64,000 bases of DNA from Chloroflexi bacterium 54-19 (GTDB lineage: Bacteria > Chloroflexota > Chloroflexia > Chloroheliales > Chloroheliaceae). Position 1 is the first letter of the stretch. Each line of letters starts with the position of its first letter. Shown in pieces: positions 18,608-27,667 of the stretch. The stretch spans positions 665,949-729,948 of the forward strand of contig MKTJ01000077.1 of assembly GCA_001898225.1 (NCBI GenBank). The letters run 5' to 3'. The notes below the pieces were generated by a model that saw nothing but the letters and a program-made list of their open reading frames with translations, was not told where the DNA came from and ran no database searches. Position numbers and translations under genes: made by a program.

Positions 18608-19492
18608 ATGCAGAATATAACTGAAAGCTGGGAAACTGGGCTGAACCACCACTACATCGAAACCAACGGTATCACCCTGCACGTGGTAGAGGCCGGTCCT
18701 GCCGATGGACCCCTGGTTATTTTGTTACACGGGTTTCCCGAAGCCTGGTATTCCTGGCGCTACCAGTTTGAAGCCCTGGCTTCGGCCGGTTGGCGAGTGC
18801 TGGCCCCAGACCAGCGCGGCTATAACCTGAGTGACAAACCGAAAGGGGTTAAATCTTACCGCCTGGACGTACTGGCGAAAGACATCCTGGGACTTATTGA
18901 GTGGGCCGGGCAGGAGAAAGCGGTCGTTGCCGGTCACGACTGGGGCGCGGCGGTTGGCTGGTATCTTGCCACCTGTCACCCGGAGCGTATCGAGAAATAT
19001 ATCGCCCTTAACGTACCGCATCCTTCCCTGATGCAAGTAATGCTCCGCAAACACCCCCGTCAACTCCTCAAAAGCTGGTATATCTTCTTTTTCCAACTGC
19101 CCTGGCTCCCGGAGATAACCATAGAGCGCCTGGGGACAACCGACCGGACCATGCCTTTGAGACAAAGCAGCCGTCCCGGCACCTTTAAGGCATCAGATTT
19201 GGCCCGCTACCGCCACTCCTGGGGAATACCTGGGGCCCTGACCGGAATGATTAACTGGTACCGGGCCGTATTGCGCTATTCCGGGGTGGTGCCAAAAAAC
19301 CCGCGGGTTAAGGTGCCGGTGCTGATAATCTGGGGTGAAAAAGATAGTTTTCTGCTGCCGGAGGGAGCCGAGGTCAGTTTGAAAGTGTGCGAGAATGGCC
19401 GTTTGGTCTATATACCGGAAGCGACGCACTGGGTCCAGCACGAAGAACCGGATAGAGTCAATCAATTAATCCTGGGTTTTATAACCGAGTAA
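18608..19492 (+). CDS. Alpha/beta hydrolase, epoxide hydrolase-like
   Basis: This 294-residue hydrolase has the oxyanion motif HGFPEAWYSWRYQ at 41-53. The nucleophile is Asp111 in GHDWGA rather than serine, which is diagnostic of epoxide hydrolases and haloalkane or fluoroacetate dehalogenases. The charge-relay acid is probably Asp246 (WGEKDSF) and the base His274 (EATHWVQHE). A lid Tyr in KSWYIFFFQLPWLPE (Tyr158) fits soluble epoxide hydrolases, which use lid tyrosines to open the epoxide. No signal peptide is seen. It lies last in the nucleotidyltransferase-phosphorylase run and converges on the glycan cluster only 9 bp away. The substrate is unknown. Confidence 0.82.
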   Translation: MQNITESWETGLNHHYIETNGITLHVVEAGPADGPLVILLHGFPEAWYSWRYQFEALASAGWRVLAPDQRGYNLSDKPKGVKSYRLDVLAKDILGLIEWAGQEKAVVAGHDWGAAVGWYLATCHPERIEKYIALNVPHPSLMQVMLRKHPRQLLKSWYIFFFQLPWLPEITIERLGTTDRTMPLRQSSRPGTFKASDLARYRHSWGIPGALTGMINWYRAVLRYSGVVPKNPRVKVPVLIIWGEKDSFLLPEGAEVSLKVCENGRLVYIPEATHWVQHEEPDRVNQLILGFITE

Positions 19493-19501
19493 CCATATAA
19501 T

Positions 19502-20395
19502 TTAAGTTTTCTCTGGTAAAGCAGGGGAAAAAAGAAACCCGCGAAACTCACATTTTTCCGGTTGGCCTTTTATTTCCGCTTCCTCGCCCAATAAGAATTC
19601 TCTTCTTAATTCCAACCCGGCCAGTTTGGCCTGTTCCAGAAAATCCTGCCTGTTAAAACACCAGCTCAAATACTCGGTGCCATAATTATAACGGTAAGGA
19701 CGCTGAACCATCACATAGGTTGGGGTATTCAATACAACCGGTATCCGGGTGATATAAAGGTATTCCCCGGAACTCTTTGCTAAAGCCTGTAAGACTGATG
19801 CCCAATTCTCGGAATAATGGAGAGAACTGCTCGATAAAACAAAATCATACTTTCGGTCCAGGCAACTATCATCTTCGTAATAATGATTTTTAGGGAATAA
19901 TTCCCGGCCATACTCAATCATAATGGGCACATCTTTACAGTGATATTCAATGTGTGTTTGCGGAAATAAGGTTTTGCTCAAGAGGTAATACTGACCGAAT
20001 CCCCCACCCCAATCAAGCATTGAAATGTGTGGCTTTTTTGCCGCGCACAACCCAAGGACATAAGCATAGGCCATCCTTACGTTATGAGCTATTATGTCCG
20101 GGGTAGAAGCTTTAGCCAAAGGTGTCCGAGGATAACCGCTGAGGGGCAAGGGTTCTTTAAGGCTTTCTACAAATTCCGGCCACGAATTTTTGTAGGCTTC
20201 CAGGACGGAATTTACATTCCAACCTTTTATTTTCCGGTCACTTTTTTGAGCAGCCCACCCTTCCGGCATATATTCCCATTCAACAACCCTATCAAGCGGT
20301 AACCGGCGCACTTTTCGCGCGGCGTCAAGGAGAATTGGCGGTGTAACATTTTTAATAAATTTTTTCAGGTTATTTTTTGTCAGCATGGCAATCAA
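19502..20395 (-). CDS. TIGR04325-type SAM methyltransferase of the glycan cluster
   Basis: This protein of about 297 residues has the class I methyltransferase motif MLDWGGGFGQYYL (SAM loop) and later YDFVLSSSSLHYSENW. The pattern matches the putative methyltransferase family TIGR04325 found in surface-polysaccharide loci. The reading starts at TTG, overlapping the upstream stop by 4 bp; an ATG three codons later (20386) is an equally good start. It is last in a tightly packed minus-strand operon (25451 to 19502) with the exporter and glycosyltransferases, so it probably methylates a sugar or a glycan terminus. Confidence 0.75.
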   Translation of the reverse strand: MIAMLTKNNLKKFIKNVTPPILLDAARKVRRLPLDRVVEWEYMPEGWAAQKSDRKIKGWNVNSVLEAYKNSWPEFVESLKEPLPLSGYPRTPLAKASTPDIIAHNVRMAYAYVLGLCAAKKPHISMLDWGGGFGQYYLLSKTLFPQTHIEYHCKDVPIMIEYGRELFPKNHYYEDDSCLDRKYDFVLSSSSLHYSENWASVLQALAKSSGEYLYITRIPVVLNTPTYVMVQRPYRYNYGTEYLSWCFNRQDFLEQAKLAGLELRREFLLGEEAEIKGQPEKCEFRGFLFSPALPEKT

Positions 20396-21363
20396 AGTGA
20401 AATAATAAGGCGGCCCTTTATCAACCGTTTGGCAAAATGGACCAGGCCGTAATTTTTGAAACGCAAGCTCAGGCTAGAAACCTTTAGCCCTGACATCGAT
20501 TGCACTTTCTTCATCTGCCGGTTCAGTTGTCGAATATAAGGCAAGTATAGTTTCCGGCGGGTTTTTACCGGCATTGGCTTGTATAAGTCTTCCTGGGGGT
20601 CAAATATCCACCGATTTAATTGTTTTAACCGGTGAAAGTGGTAACAAATCAGGGGCTCATTGTCTACCAGAAAGCTGTTCCCATCCTGGATGATAGTGTA
20701 GTTCATCCAATTCCAGGGCGCGAGATTAACCCCCTTATGCTGCAATACCACCACCTGCTTAAACCGGGTCGGCCAGTCGTTCAGGTATTTCTGGTCGGCG
20801 TACTTACCATCTTCCAGGCGGTCATAACACCATTCCAGGCAACGTTCACGCCACCATTCCAGGCAGACCCGGCCATCCTTATCATTTCTAAAACTTAAAA
20901 TCCCAACGTTATATTTCCCATATTCTTCAAGCTGGCTCTGGGTTTTTGGAAAACGGTGTTCGATAATCAAAATTGATTTCTCACCCAATTCGTTGAAAAG
21001 AGGTTCAGGGTTAGCAAAAAACCACAAATCCGAATCCAGGTAAGTGATTATGTCAATTTCAGGATGAGTTTTGAGTAAATAAAGCGGCCAGGCCGGGGAA
21101 CAGGTAAAATAATATTCCACCAGGGAGCGATTTTCTTTCGCCACCAACAGGGCCGGGTCAAACTTTTCGAGTTCGGCCATTCTAACCGGAATCAGGTCAG
21201 AATTGCCAAGGGCTGATAGTTCGTTATATGTAATATCGTCAAAACAAAGCACCCATAGGGTAAAAGGCCGGGCAAACTTTTCGAGTGAAGCATAAAGGGT
21301 TAACCCTTTTGCCAGGAAATTCTTATCAAAATAGGTGCAATAATGGCGCATAACAAAACTCAA
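20392..21363 (-). CDS. Glycosyltransferase (GT-A fold, GT8-like)
   Basis: This protein of about 323 residues opens with a strand carrying R-H-Y-C-T-Y-F-D. It has a D-x-D motif in Y-L-D-S-D-L-W-F-F, the sugar-nucleotide/metal site of GT-A enzymes related to GT8. The conserved C-L-E-W-C-Y-D-R-x-E-D-G-K-Y-A-D-Q-K segment fits a family common in bacterial surface-glycan loci. The TTG at 21363 lies 6 bp from the upstream stop; the ATG at 21351 is an alternative start. It probably transfers one sugar of the exported polysaccharide; donor and acceptor are unknown. Confidence 0.75.
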   Translation of the reverse strand: MSFVMRHYCTYFDKNFLAKGLTLYASLEKFARPFTLWVLCFDDITYNELSALGNSDLIPVRMAELEKFDPALLVAKENRSLVEYYFTCSPAWPLYLLKTHPEIDIITYLDSDLWFFANPEPLFNELGEKSILIIEHRFPKTQSQLEEYGKYNVGILSFRNDKDGRVCLEWWRERCLEWCYDRLEDGKYADQKYLNDWPTRFKQVVVLQHKGVNLAPWNWMNYTIIQDGNSFLVDNEPLICYHFHRLKQLNRWIFDPQEDLYKPMPVKTRRKLYLPYIRQLNRQMKKVQSMSGLKVSSLSLRFKNYGLVHFAKRLIKGRLIISL

Positions 21364-21369
21364 ACAAAG

Positions 21370-22494
21370 TTAAAGGTATTTTTTAAGAATATCGAGAAGT
21401 TGTTGCATCCGGTGAAAATAGGTATGTTCTTTTAAGGTCCGTTTTTGCCCGTTGGCGGCGATGGCTGCTCTTTCGTTTTCGTGGTCCAGGTAATAACGAA
21501 TTTTCTCAATACAATCGTCGGCATTTTCGTAGGCAATTACTTCTTTGCCAATCTCAAATAAGTCGCCCAGGTTCTTTTTATTATCTGTTAGAAGCAAACT
21601 GCCAACCCCGGTAGTTTCAAATAAGCTCATATTGTTGGCGTACACACCTGAAGCAGTGCTATGGAAAGTGAGGGTTATCCGGCTTGCAGCCTTAGTTCGG
21701 TACATATCTAAAGCCCAGGCTTCGCCATTAAATTGCTCTCTGATTGGGGAGCCTGGTGGGAGATTTTCTATCCCATAGCCCCAGAATTGTATTTCACAAG
21801 CCCTGGCAACTTTCTCCAATAAATCCGCACGGGCCTCATGGACACCTTTATAACCACCAATATGCACAACCTGATATTGTTGTTTTACTTCCCCAAGGAT
21901 TTTTAAGACTCTAGGCTCAAAACCAATTGCCAGGTATTCACTTTTTAAACCCTGACTACGAAAAAACTCAATCTGATTTGGTAACGAGGAAACAACCAGA
22001 TCAAAACCCTTAAAATAATCCGCTGGTGGTAAGGTTGAAGCATGCTGGCAGACCAACAATTTTACATATGGCCTTACCTCTTTTAATAACCCTAAATTGT
22101 AGAAACTCCAGGGATCCTGTACATAAAGAACATCAGGGCGAGTTGTCTTTATTTGAGCCAGTACCACCAGGCGTAACCAATCTTTATTGAAGCGCAAAGA
22201 GGGAACCGGGACACCCTTACGCCGTCGAATTACAATTTTTGGTTTGTGGGTGTTAACCTTGATCCCGTGTTCTTTGGCCCATTGCTTTTGTAAGGGCTCG
22301 CAATTGATAACAATATCTTCGGCCTCATGTCCCAACAACTTTAAATTCTCTGAGTAAAAATCAGCCGTACCAAAACATTGGTCCATTAGTTGACGAAGCT
22401 GAACATCGTAGGCATCCCGAAAAATGTCCCTTTTATCGTTATAAAAAGCCCTTAGAAAAATATCATAATAATGGTCAAGTATAATAAATTTCAT
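21370..22494 (-). CDS. CgeB-like glycosyltransferase
   Basis: This 374-residue protein resembles the CgeB/glycosyltransferase family 1 group: a variable N-terminal Rossmann half, then H-I-G-G-Y-K at the domain junction and a C-terminal half with S-G-V-Y-A-N-N-M-S-L-F-E-T-T-G-V-G. There the glutamate and following glycines bind the sugar nucleotide. It probably adds one residue to the surface glycan. The gene sits between the small methyltransferase (51 bp upstream) and the GT8-like enzyme in the minus-strand operon. Confidence 0.72.
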   Translation of the reverse strand: MKFIILDHYYDIFLRAFYNDKRDIFRDAYDVQLRQLMDQCFGTADFYSENLKLLGHEAEDIVINCEPLQKQWAKEHGIKVNTHKPKIVIRRRKGVPVPSLRFNKDWLRLVVLAQIKTTRPDVLYVQDPWSFYNLGLLKEVRPYVKLLVCQHASTLPPADYFKGFDLVVSSLPNQIEFFRSQGLKSEYLAIGFEPRVLKILGEVKQQYQVVHIGGYKGVHEARADLLEKVARACEIQFWGYGIENLPPGSPIREQFNGEAWALDMYRTKAASRITLTFHSTASGVYANNMSLFETTGVGSLLLTDNKKNLGDLFEIGKEVIAYENADDCIEKIRYYLDHENERAAIAANGQKRTLKEHTYFHRMQQLLDILKKYL

Positions 22495-22545
22495 AAAAGT
22501 TATGGTAATTGTAAAGTAGGTCAGATTTCACAACTCGCCCGGTGA

Positions 22546-23277
22546 CTAATTTGAAAAGATATAAATATTGGTTTGCTGACTCTGCGGAAGGCCAGGGGCG
22601 CTTCCCTTAAATTCCTTTAAAATGAAATTTGTTAAATATTGCCTGGTATTTTCCAGGTAATATTCCCTGTCCGCATTATCCAACACAATTATCCCACCTT
22701 GCTTAACCTTATTATAGCTTTGAAACAAACAGGAAGTGCGGGCACGACCGTCTATCAAAATAATATCGAAATACTTATCGGGATAAAGGTCTATTTGCTT
22801 CACGTAGGCTTCGTAGTTAAATTCTTTGCCCTCGTCTGTTCCATAAAGAAATGGATTAGAGGGATTCCAGATTTCTTGTTCGTCAGGTGTATTTGTGGAG
22901 GGTGCTACAAACTTATAATCAATAAGCGGGTTATCTTTTACCAGCGAATTAATCAAAGAAAACCATTCGGAATTATGTTCAACTGAGACACAACTGGCCC
23001 CTTTTTTCAACCAGTAAAGAGTTGAGCCACCACTACCGTATTCGAAAACTTTTATGTTTTTGTGAGTTTTAAAGTAATCTTCTAAGAAATTAATTGCACC
23101 AAACGTGAGCCAGGGCGATGGTTTTTTCAATAAATAGTTTTTTTTGAGTGAAAAAACCCAGCTAAAGGCATATCTTCGTTGTTCCTTATTCTTAATAAGG
23201 AATAAAAAAAAGGAAGCATAATTTCGCACGTATTTCCACCTGGAAACCTGCTTTTTAACTAATTTACTAAATTCCAT
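22546..23277 (-). CDS. Class I SAM-dependent methyltransferase-like protein
   Basis: This 243-residue protein has a motif I-like loop F-E-Y-G-S-G-G-S-T-L-Y-W (about 73-84), an acidic residue after C-V-S-V-E-H, and F-D-I-I-L-I-D-G-R at motif II/III. The pattern fits a SAM-binding Rossmann fold. Its first 19 bp overlap the end of the Wzt gene, which indicates translational coupling. It may methylate a terminal sugar. Wzt proteins with C-terminal binding domains recognise such chain-terminating modifications, so coupling to wzt would be sensible. That link is inference. Confidence 0.7.
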   Translation of the reverse strand: MEFSKLVKKQVSRWKYVRNYASFFLFLIKNKEQRRYAFSWVFSLKKNYLLKKPSPWLTFGAINFLEDYFKTHKNIKVFEYGSGGSTLYWLKKGASCVSVEHNSEWFSLINSLVKDNPLIDYKFVAPSTNTPDEQEIWNPSNPFLYGTDEGKEFNYEAYVKQIDLYPDKYFDIILIDGRARTSCLFQSYNKVKQGGIIVLDNADREYYLENTRQYLTNFILKEFKGSAPGLPQSQQTNIYIFSN

Positions 23278-24551
23278 ACCTCTGCCTTCCAGGTGTACTC
23301 AACAAGAAAATCTCCCTGGGTACGGTCAATAAGTGACCCAGAGTTATAGAAGTCACCATCTTCAACATTTATTTGAAAGGCAGACTGTATCCAATCTTCT
23401 ATAACATTATTGACTTCACAAAAAAGGTTACAGGTATAGGTACCTGCCCTTAAGTTAAAATGAGGCCAGATGCATTCAAAATAACCTTTCTTTCCAACAG
23501 CCATTTCCATGTTATTGACATCGCGTGAGTTCAAGTTTGTTAATAGCTGACCCTGAGAATTATATACATTAAAGGCAATATTCACAGACGCACGGTTTAG
23601 TTCTCTTGATGAAATATAATGAAACCTAAGCCGCAAATCTTGACCTGTTACAGCCTGTTGTAACAGGTTTCCTTTCCCATCACAAAGGGTAATAGCACTG
23701 AAGCGTAAATTTTGTTCACCTGTCCTGTCATGACGGTCAAGCAAATTAACTTTTGAAATGGTTGTTAAGGTTTGTTGAGTATAAAGAGATATAGCTTCAT
23801 CAATATTTCCATTAAACCGAACTTGACCTTGTTCCAGAACAATTCCCTTCAAACACAATTGTTGGACGGCTGGCATATTATGGCTGACAAACAATACGGT
23901 ACGACCCTCCTGGCTGGATACATCGCTCATTTTGCCCAGGCACTTTTTCTGAAAAGCCGCATCTCCAACCGCCAGCACTTCATCCACCACCAGGATTTCA
24001 GGTTCGAGATGGGCAGCAACTGCAAATGCCAGCCGCACGTACATACCTGACGAATATCGTTTGACCGGGGTATCCAGAAATTTTTCGACTTCGGCAAAAT
24101 CCACGATTTCATCAAACTTGCGCCTAATATCCGCCCTGGTCATTCCCAGGATTGCGCCATTGAGATAAATATTCTCCCGCCCGGTTAATTCAGGATGAAA
24201 ACCGGTGCCGACCTCGAGCAGGCTGGCAACCCGGCCTTTTATAGCCACCCGGCCTGTGGTTGGTTTGGTGATACGGCTTAGAACTTTCAGGAGAGTGGAT
24301 TTCCCGGCCCCGTTTCTCCCAATTATGCCAATCGCCTCTCCCCGGTTTACCTCAAACGAAACATCTTTGAGGGCCCAGAATTCTTCGCGTCTTAACTTTG
24401 GTGCAGGAGAATTGCCCGGTAGTAATCTGCGACCAAAAGAACGAACACTCCCGGCCAGAACATCGCGTAAAGCGGTATAACGGCCACTTTGCTGGTGGCG
24501 CAAATAATATTTTTTCCCCAGATTTTCTACTTTTAGAATGGAATCAGACAT
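23259..24551 (-). CDS. wzt: Polysaccharide ABC exporter ATPase with Wzt C-terminal domain
   Basis: This 430-residue protein has an ABC ATPase domain at about 1-245: Walker A G-R-N-G-A-G-K-S-T, signature Y-S-S-G-M-Y-V-R-L, Walker B I-L-V-V-D-E-V. A beta-rich domain at about 280-430 matches Wzt_C, which in O-antigen exporters binds the terminal modification of the glycan before export. The permease gene lies 69 bp upstream on the same strand. It provides energy and possibly substrate recognition for export of the polysaccharide built by the neighbouring enzymes. The last 19 bp overlap the methyltransferase gene. Confidence 0.9.
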   Translation of the reverse strand: MSDSILKVENLGKKYYLRHQQSGRYTALRDVLAGSVRSFGRRLLPGNSPAPKLRREEFWALKDVSFEVNRGEAIGIIGRNGAGKSTLLKVLSRITKPTTGRVAIKGRVASLLEVGTGFHPELTGRENIYLNGAILGMTRADIRRKFDEIVDFAEVEKFLDTPVKRYSSGMYVRLAFAVAAHLEPEILVVDEVLAVGDAAFQKKCLGKMSDVSSQEGRTVLFVSHNMPAVQQLCLKGIVLEQGQVRFNGNIDEAISLYTQQTLTTISKVNLLDRHDRTGEQNLRFSAITLCDGKGNLLQQAVTGQDLRLRFHYISSRELNRASVNIAFNVYNSQGQLLTNLNSRDVNNMEMAVGKKGYFECIWPHFNLRAGTYTCNLFCEVNNVIEDWIQSAFQINVEDGDFYNSGSLIDRTQGDFLVEYTWKAEVWNLVN

Positions 24552-24620
24552 TAATGTACCGGATGTTATTAGTTTTTAGATTTGCAAAAACTTCTTATTT
24601 TGAAGAATTAATTGCGGATT

Positions 24621-25451
24621 TTAGATAATATCCGCGAAACTTTCCTCGGTCCTTCGAAAATACCACAAACCACTGACAAAAATTACCAATACCAGGCCAA
24701 TCGAAACCAGGAAACCCGGCCAGTATATGTAAGCCTCTCCACCTAAAATGGCCCACCGAAACCCGTCAATTACGCCTACCATCGGATTGAGTGAATAAAG
24801 TAAGCGCCAGCCATCCGTTACAATCTGGCTGGAAAAACCAACCGGCGATATATATAAACCAAGTTGAACAATGAAAGGCACGACATAGCGAAAATCCCGG
24901 TATTTGACATTGAGAGCCGATAGCCATAAGCCTGCCCCCAGGGCTGCCGCGAAAGTTAGCAGAATAAACAGGGGTAAAGTTAATATTTGCAGGCCCGGTA
25001 CAAAACCAAACCATATCATCAACCCGACCAGAATAACTCCTGAAATCGCAAAATCAATAAAACTGACAATAACCGAACTGATTGGAACAATCAACCGGGG
25101 AAAATAGACCTTCGAGATCAGGTTGGCGTTATCAATAAGGCTGCTGCTGGTTTCTGAAAGGGCGCTGGCAAAAAATTGCCAGGGCAATAAACCGGAAAAT
25201 ACCAGGATTGGATAAGGCACCCCACCGGAAGGAAGCCTGGCAAGGTTGCCAAATACAACCGTAAACACCAGCATTGTAGCAAGGGGCCGTAATAAGGCCC
25301 AGGCAATCCCAATTACGGTCTGTTTGTAACGGACCAGGATGTCACGCCAGGCCAGAAAATAGAGCAGTTCGCGATACCGCCAGAGGTCAACCCAATATTG
25401 CCTATCTAAATGGTTTGCTTCCAGGATTAATTCTTTTTGAGATGTCTGCAT
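24621..25451 (-). CDS. wzm: Polysaccharide ABC exporter permease
   Basis: This 276-residue membrane protein of the ABC-2 family has about six hydrophobic segments: the first near 35-60 after the conserved R-D-I-L-V-R-Y-K-Q-T-V-I-G-I-A-W-A-L-L cytoplasmic stretch, the last near 245-265. That N-terminal motif is typical of Wzm/TagG/KpsM permeases for O-antigen, teichoic acid or capsule. With the Wzt-like ATPase downstream it should form the transporter that moves the lipid-linked glycan across the cytoplasmic membrane. It is the first gene of the minus-strand operon ending at 19502. Confidence 0.88.
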   Translation of the reverse strand: MQTSQKELILEANHLDRQYWVDLWRYRELLYFLAWRDILVRYKQTVIGIAWALLRPLATMLVFTVVFGNLARLPSGGVPYPILVFSGLLPWQFFASALSETSSSLIDNANLISKVYFPRLIVPISSVIVSFIDFAISGVILVGLMIWFGFVPGLQILTLPLFILLTFAAALGAGLWLSALNVKYRDFRYVVPFIVQLGLYISPVGFSSQIVTDGWRLLYSLNPMVGVIDGFRWAILGGEAYIYWPGFLVSIGLVLVIFVSGLWYFRRTEESFADII

Positions 25452-25500
25452 CTATTTCTAAGAATGTTTAGTATGCTTTCTTTGAACCGTTTGTTGCCCT

Positions 25501-25531
25501 ATTATAACCTACAACAAGATAATGTTATAAT
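25501..25531. promoter_or_regulatory. Divergent promoter region with perfect inverted repeat
   Basis: ATTATAAC (25501-25508) and GTTATAAT (25524-25531) are perfect 8-bp arms separated by 15 bp, in the only intergenic gap from which transcription diverges into the exporter operon (minus) and a glycosyltransferase (plus). Each arm contains a TATAAT -10 sequence reading outward. The -35 elements are weak, so activator or repressor control at this site is plausible but unproven. Confidence 0.5.
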
Positions 25532-25587
25532 GAGCAGAAAGTACCAGAGGTTTTGTTTCAATCAAGCTCAAAATTATAAAAATTAAA

Positions 25588-26622
25588 ATGCGAAGCCCTA
25601 AATTAAGCGAATTACCAGCCCCCCCAACAGGGAAAACCGGGTGGCCCTGGACCGAAGAATCCAACCAATTGCCCGATACTTTGCCGGACGGTTCAGCCTG
25701 GCCCAAAATCAGTATCGTTACCCCCTCTTACAACCAGGCCCATTTTATCGAGGAGACCATCCGGGCTGTCCTTTTACAGGGGTATCCAGACATCGAGTTC
25801 ATAATAATTGACGGCGGCAGTAAGGATGATACCGTCGAAATAATAAAGAAGTACGAGCAGTTTATTGCATTTTGGGTCAGCGAGAAAGATAAAGGGCAGG
25901 CAGACGCCATTAATAAAGGGTTTGCCAGGGCTACGGGGCAAATTTTTTACTGGACTAATTCCGATGACTGGCCTGAGAAGAATATTTTCGGAATTGCGGC
26001 GCAAAGATTTAACGAGTTGCCCGATGTGGGAGTCCTTTTCGGCAACTGTTATTTCATTGACGAAAACTATGAAATTTTAAAGTTGCGCCAGGGCTACGAT
26101 TTCAATACTGGTGACCTGATTGAGTTAAATCCAATAGAGCAAAATACTGTTTTTTTCCGCAGTTCGGTCTGGGAAAACTTTGGCCGGATTAAGGAATCGC
26201 TCCACTTTATCGTAGACTTTGAATTGTGGTTGCGCTGGAGTTTAAAGGGAGTAAAATTTAAATACTGCCCTGAGATTTTTGCTTACTTTCGGCTGCACCA
26301 GAGCTCAAAATCAACTCAGTTACAAATTACCAATATAAGGGAATCGAGTAACCTGGTAATTGAATTAAAGAATAACGGAACAATACCTGCCAAATACTAT
26401 CCTCAAATTACCAAATTATTTTACCGGCTCTGCTTTGCCAGTTATTGGACCCACGACCCTAAATTATTCTGGTCCATCTTCTTTCAATATATCAAATTCT
26501 CGCACCGACCGCCGGGGCCAAAATTGCTGGTCCGGGCGTTATTTTCTTTGGGGGGAAAGCCGGTGATGAGCCTGGTCTCAAAACTAAAACCGGATAAAGG
26601 GCAAAGAAATTTTACCAGTTAG
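25588..26622 (+). CDS. Family 2 glycosyltransferase
   Basis: This 344-residue enzyme has an N-terminal leader of about 35 residues (G-W-P-W-T-E-E-S) and then a GT2 domain starting S-I-V-T-P-S-Y-N-Q. It has I-I-D-G-G-S-K-D-D-T for nucleotide binding and W-T-N-S-D-D in place of the usual D-x-D region. It is the only plus-strand gene inside the glycan cluster. Its stop lies 3 bp from the convergent GT2 gene's stop codon. It probably contributes one linkage to the surface polysaccharide. Confidence 0.82.
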   Translation: MRSPKLSELPAPPTGKTGWPWTEESNQLPDTLPDGSAWPKISIVTPSYNQAHFIEETIRAVLLQGYPDIEFIIIDGGSKDDTVEIIKKYEQFIAFWVSEKDKGQADAINKGFARATGQIFYWTNSDDWPEKNIFGIAAQRFNELPDVGVLFGNCYFIDENYEILKLRQGYDFNTGDLIELNPIEQNTVFFRSSVWENFGRIKESLHFIVDFELWLRWSLKGVKFKYCPEIFAYFRLHQSSKSTQLQITNIRESSNLVIELKNNGTIPAKYYPQITKLFYRLCFASYWTHDPKLFWSIFFQYIKFSHRPPGPKLLVRALFSLGGKPVMSLVSKLKPDKGQRNFTS

Positions 26623-26625
26623 TAG

Positions 26626-27657
26626 CTAAATTTTTATTCCCAATCTTTCTACCAGCCACATGACAAATCTTTCCAACCGGGTGTAACCGAGAAAAGGTAG
26701 GGCAACCAGGTAACCCAGGCAAAACATTATATAAATAGGCCGGTGGGAAGAACGCCTGGTTCTCAAAGCGACAAAGGTCTGTTTCAAACCGGCCCAGTTT
26801 CTTTTTTGCTCGAAATAGGCGCGGGCCAGACCAAACTGAAAGGTAGCCTCAACTCCACTCGCGCGTAGACCCTTTTGTAAAATTACTGGGTCTAATTCCT
26901 CACTAAGGTACCGGCAAGTTCGGTTCCGACAAAGCTGAACCTGGTAATTTTTGGTACTTCTGCTATCCTTTCGCAAACGATAGACTACATCACGATTGGG
27001 CAGAAAGCCAAATTGAAAACCGGAACCGGCCATTCGCAACCAGAATTCCCAATCTTCACCATACATCAGGTTTTCCTTAAAACCATCGGCAATTGCCAGG
27101 CATTGGTGATGAAGCAAAGCTGCGTGAGGGGCAATTAAAGTGCGTGCAAACAAATCAGGTAGAATATCACCGGAAACTCCCCTAATTAGCCTGCCCCCGG
27201 TTGGTAACTCTAAATCGTCGCTACCATCGGTAACACACCAGAAATCGCAGTAGGCAATCTGATATTCAGGGTGGGCCCGGAGAAATTCGACCTGACGGGC
27301 TACTTTTTCGGGCAAAAGCCAATCGTCGGCATCGAGAAATGAGATAAGGTCGCCCCTGGCACGCTCGATGCCAAAATTCCGGGCCCGGCTAACCCCGCTG
27401 TTGGGCTGGTAATAGTAGCGAACCCGGTCATTCGCACCGTAATTTTCCCGGATAAATTCTTCTGTTTGGTCGGTGCTGCCATCATCTACCACGATAATTT
27501 CGATATTTTTATAAGTCTGCCCCAAAACAGAGTCAATCGCCTTTGCAACCCACTGGCGGCTGTTATAGGAGGGGATGATAACGCTGACCAGGGGATTTTC
27601 CGGCAGCGGGACAAATTCCAGGGCCGTTTGGTTTTTTGACATCAATTTTGGTTCCAA
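26626..27657 (-). CDS. Family 2 glycosyltransferase
   Basis: This protein of about 343 residues has the GT2 core: S-V-I-I-P-S-Y-N-S-R, V-V-D-D-G-S-T-D-Q-T, A-R-N-F-G-I-E-R-A-R-G and the D-x-D site L-D-A-D-D-W. The C-terminal third contains a hydrophobic stretch that may sit against the membrane. The reading starts at TTG (27657), with an ATG at 27642 as alternative. It is last in the minus-strand run 30951-26626, 10 bp after the GT4 gene, so co-transcribed. The sugar is unknown. Confidence 0.82.
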   Translation of the reverse strand: MEPKLMSKNQTALEFVPLPENPLVSVIIPSYNSRQWVAKAIDSVLGQTYKNIEIIVVDDGSTDQTEEFIRENYGANDRVRYYYQPNSGVSRARNFGIERARGDLISFLDADDWLLPEKVARQVEFLRAHPEYQIAYCDFWCVTDGSDDLELPTGGRLIRGVSGDILPDLFARTLIAPHAALLHHQCLAIADGFKENLMYGEDWEFWLRMAGSGFQFGFLPNRDVVYRLRKDSRSTKNYQVQLCRNRTCRYLSEELDPVILQKGLRASGVEATFQFGLARAYFEQKRNWAGLKQTFVALRTRRSSHRPIYIMFCLGYLVALPFLGYTRLERFVMWLVERLGIKI

Positions 27658-27667
27658 CCGGGTCTTT

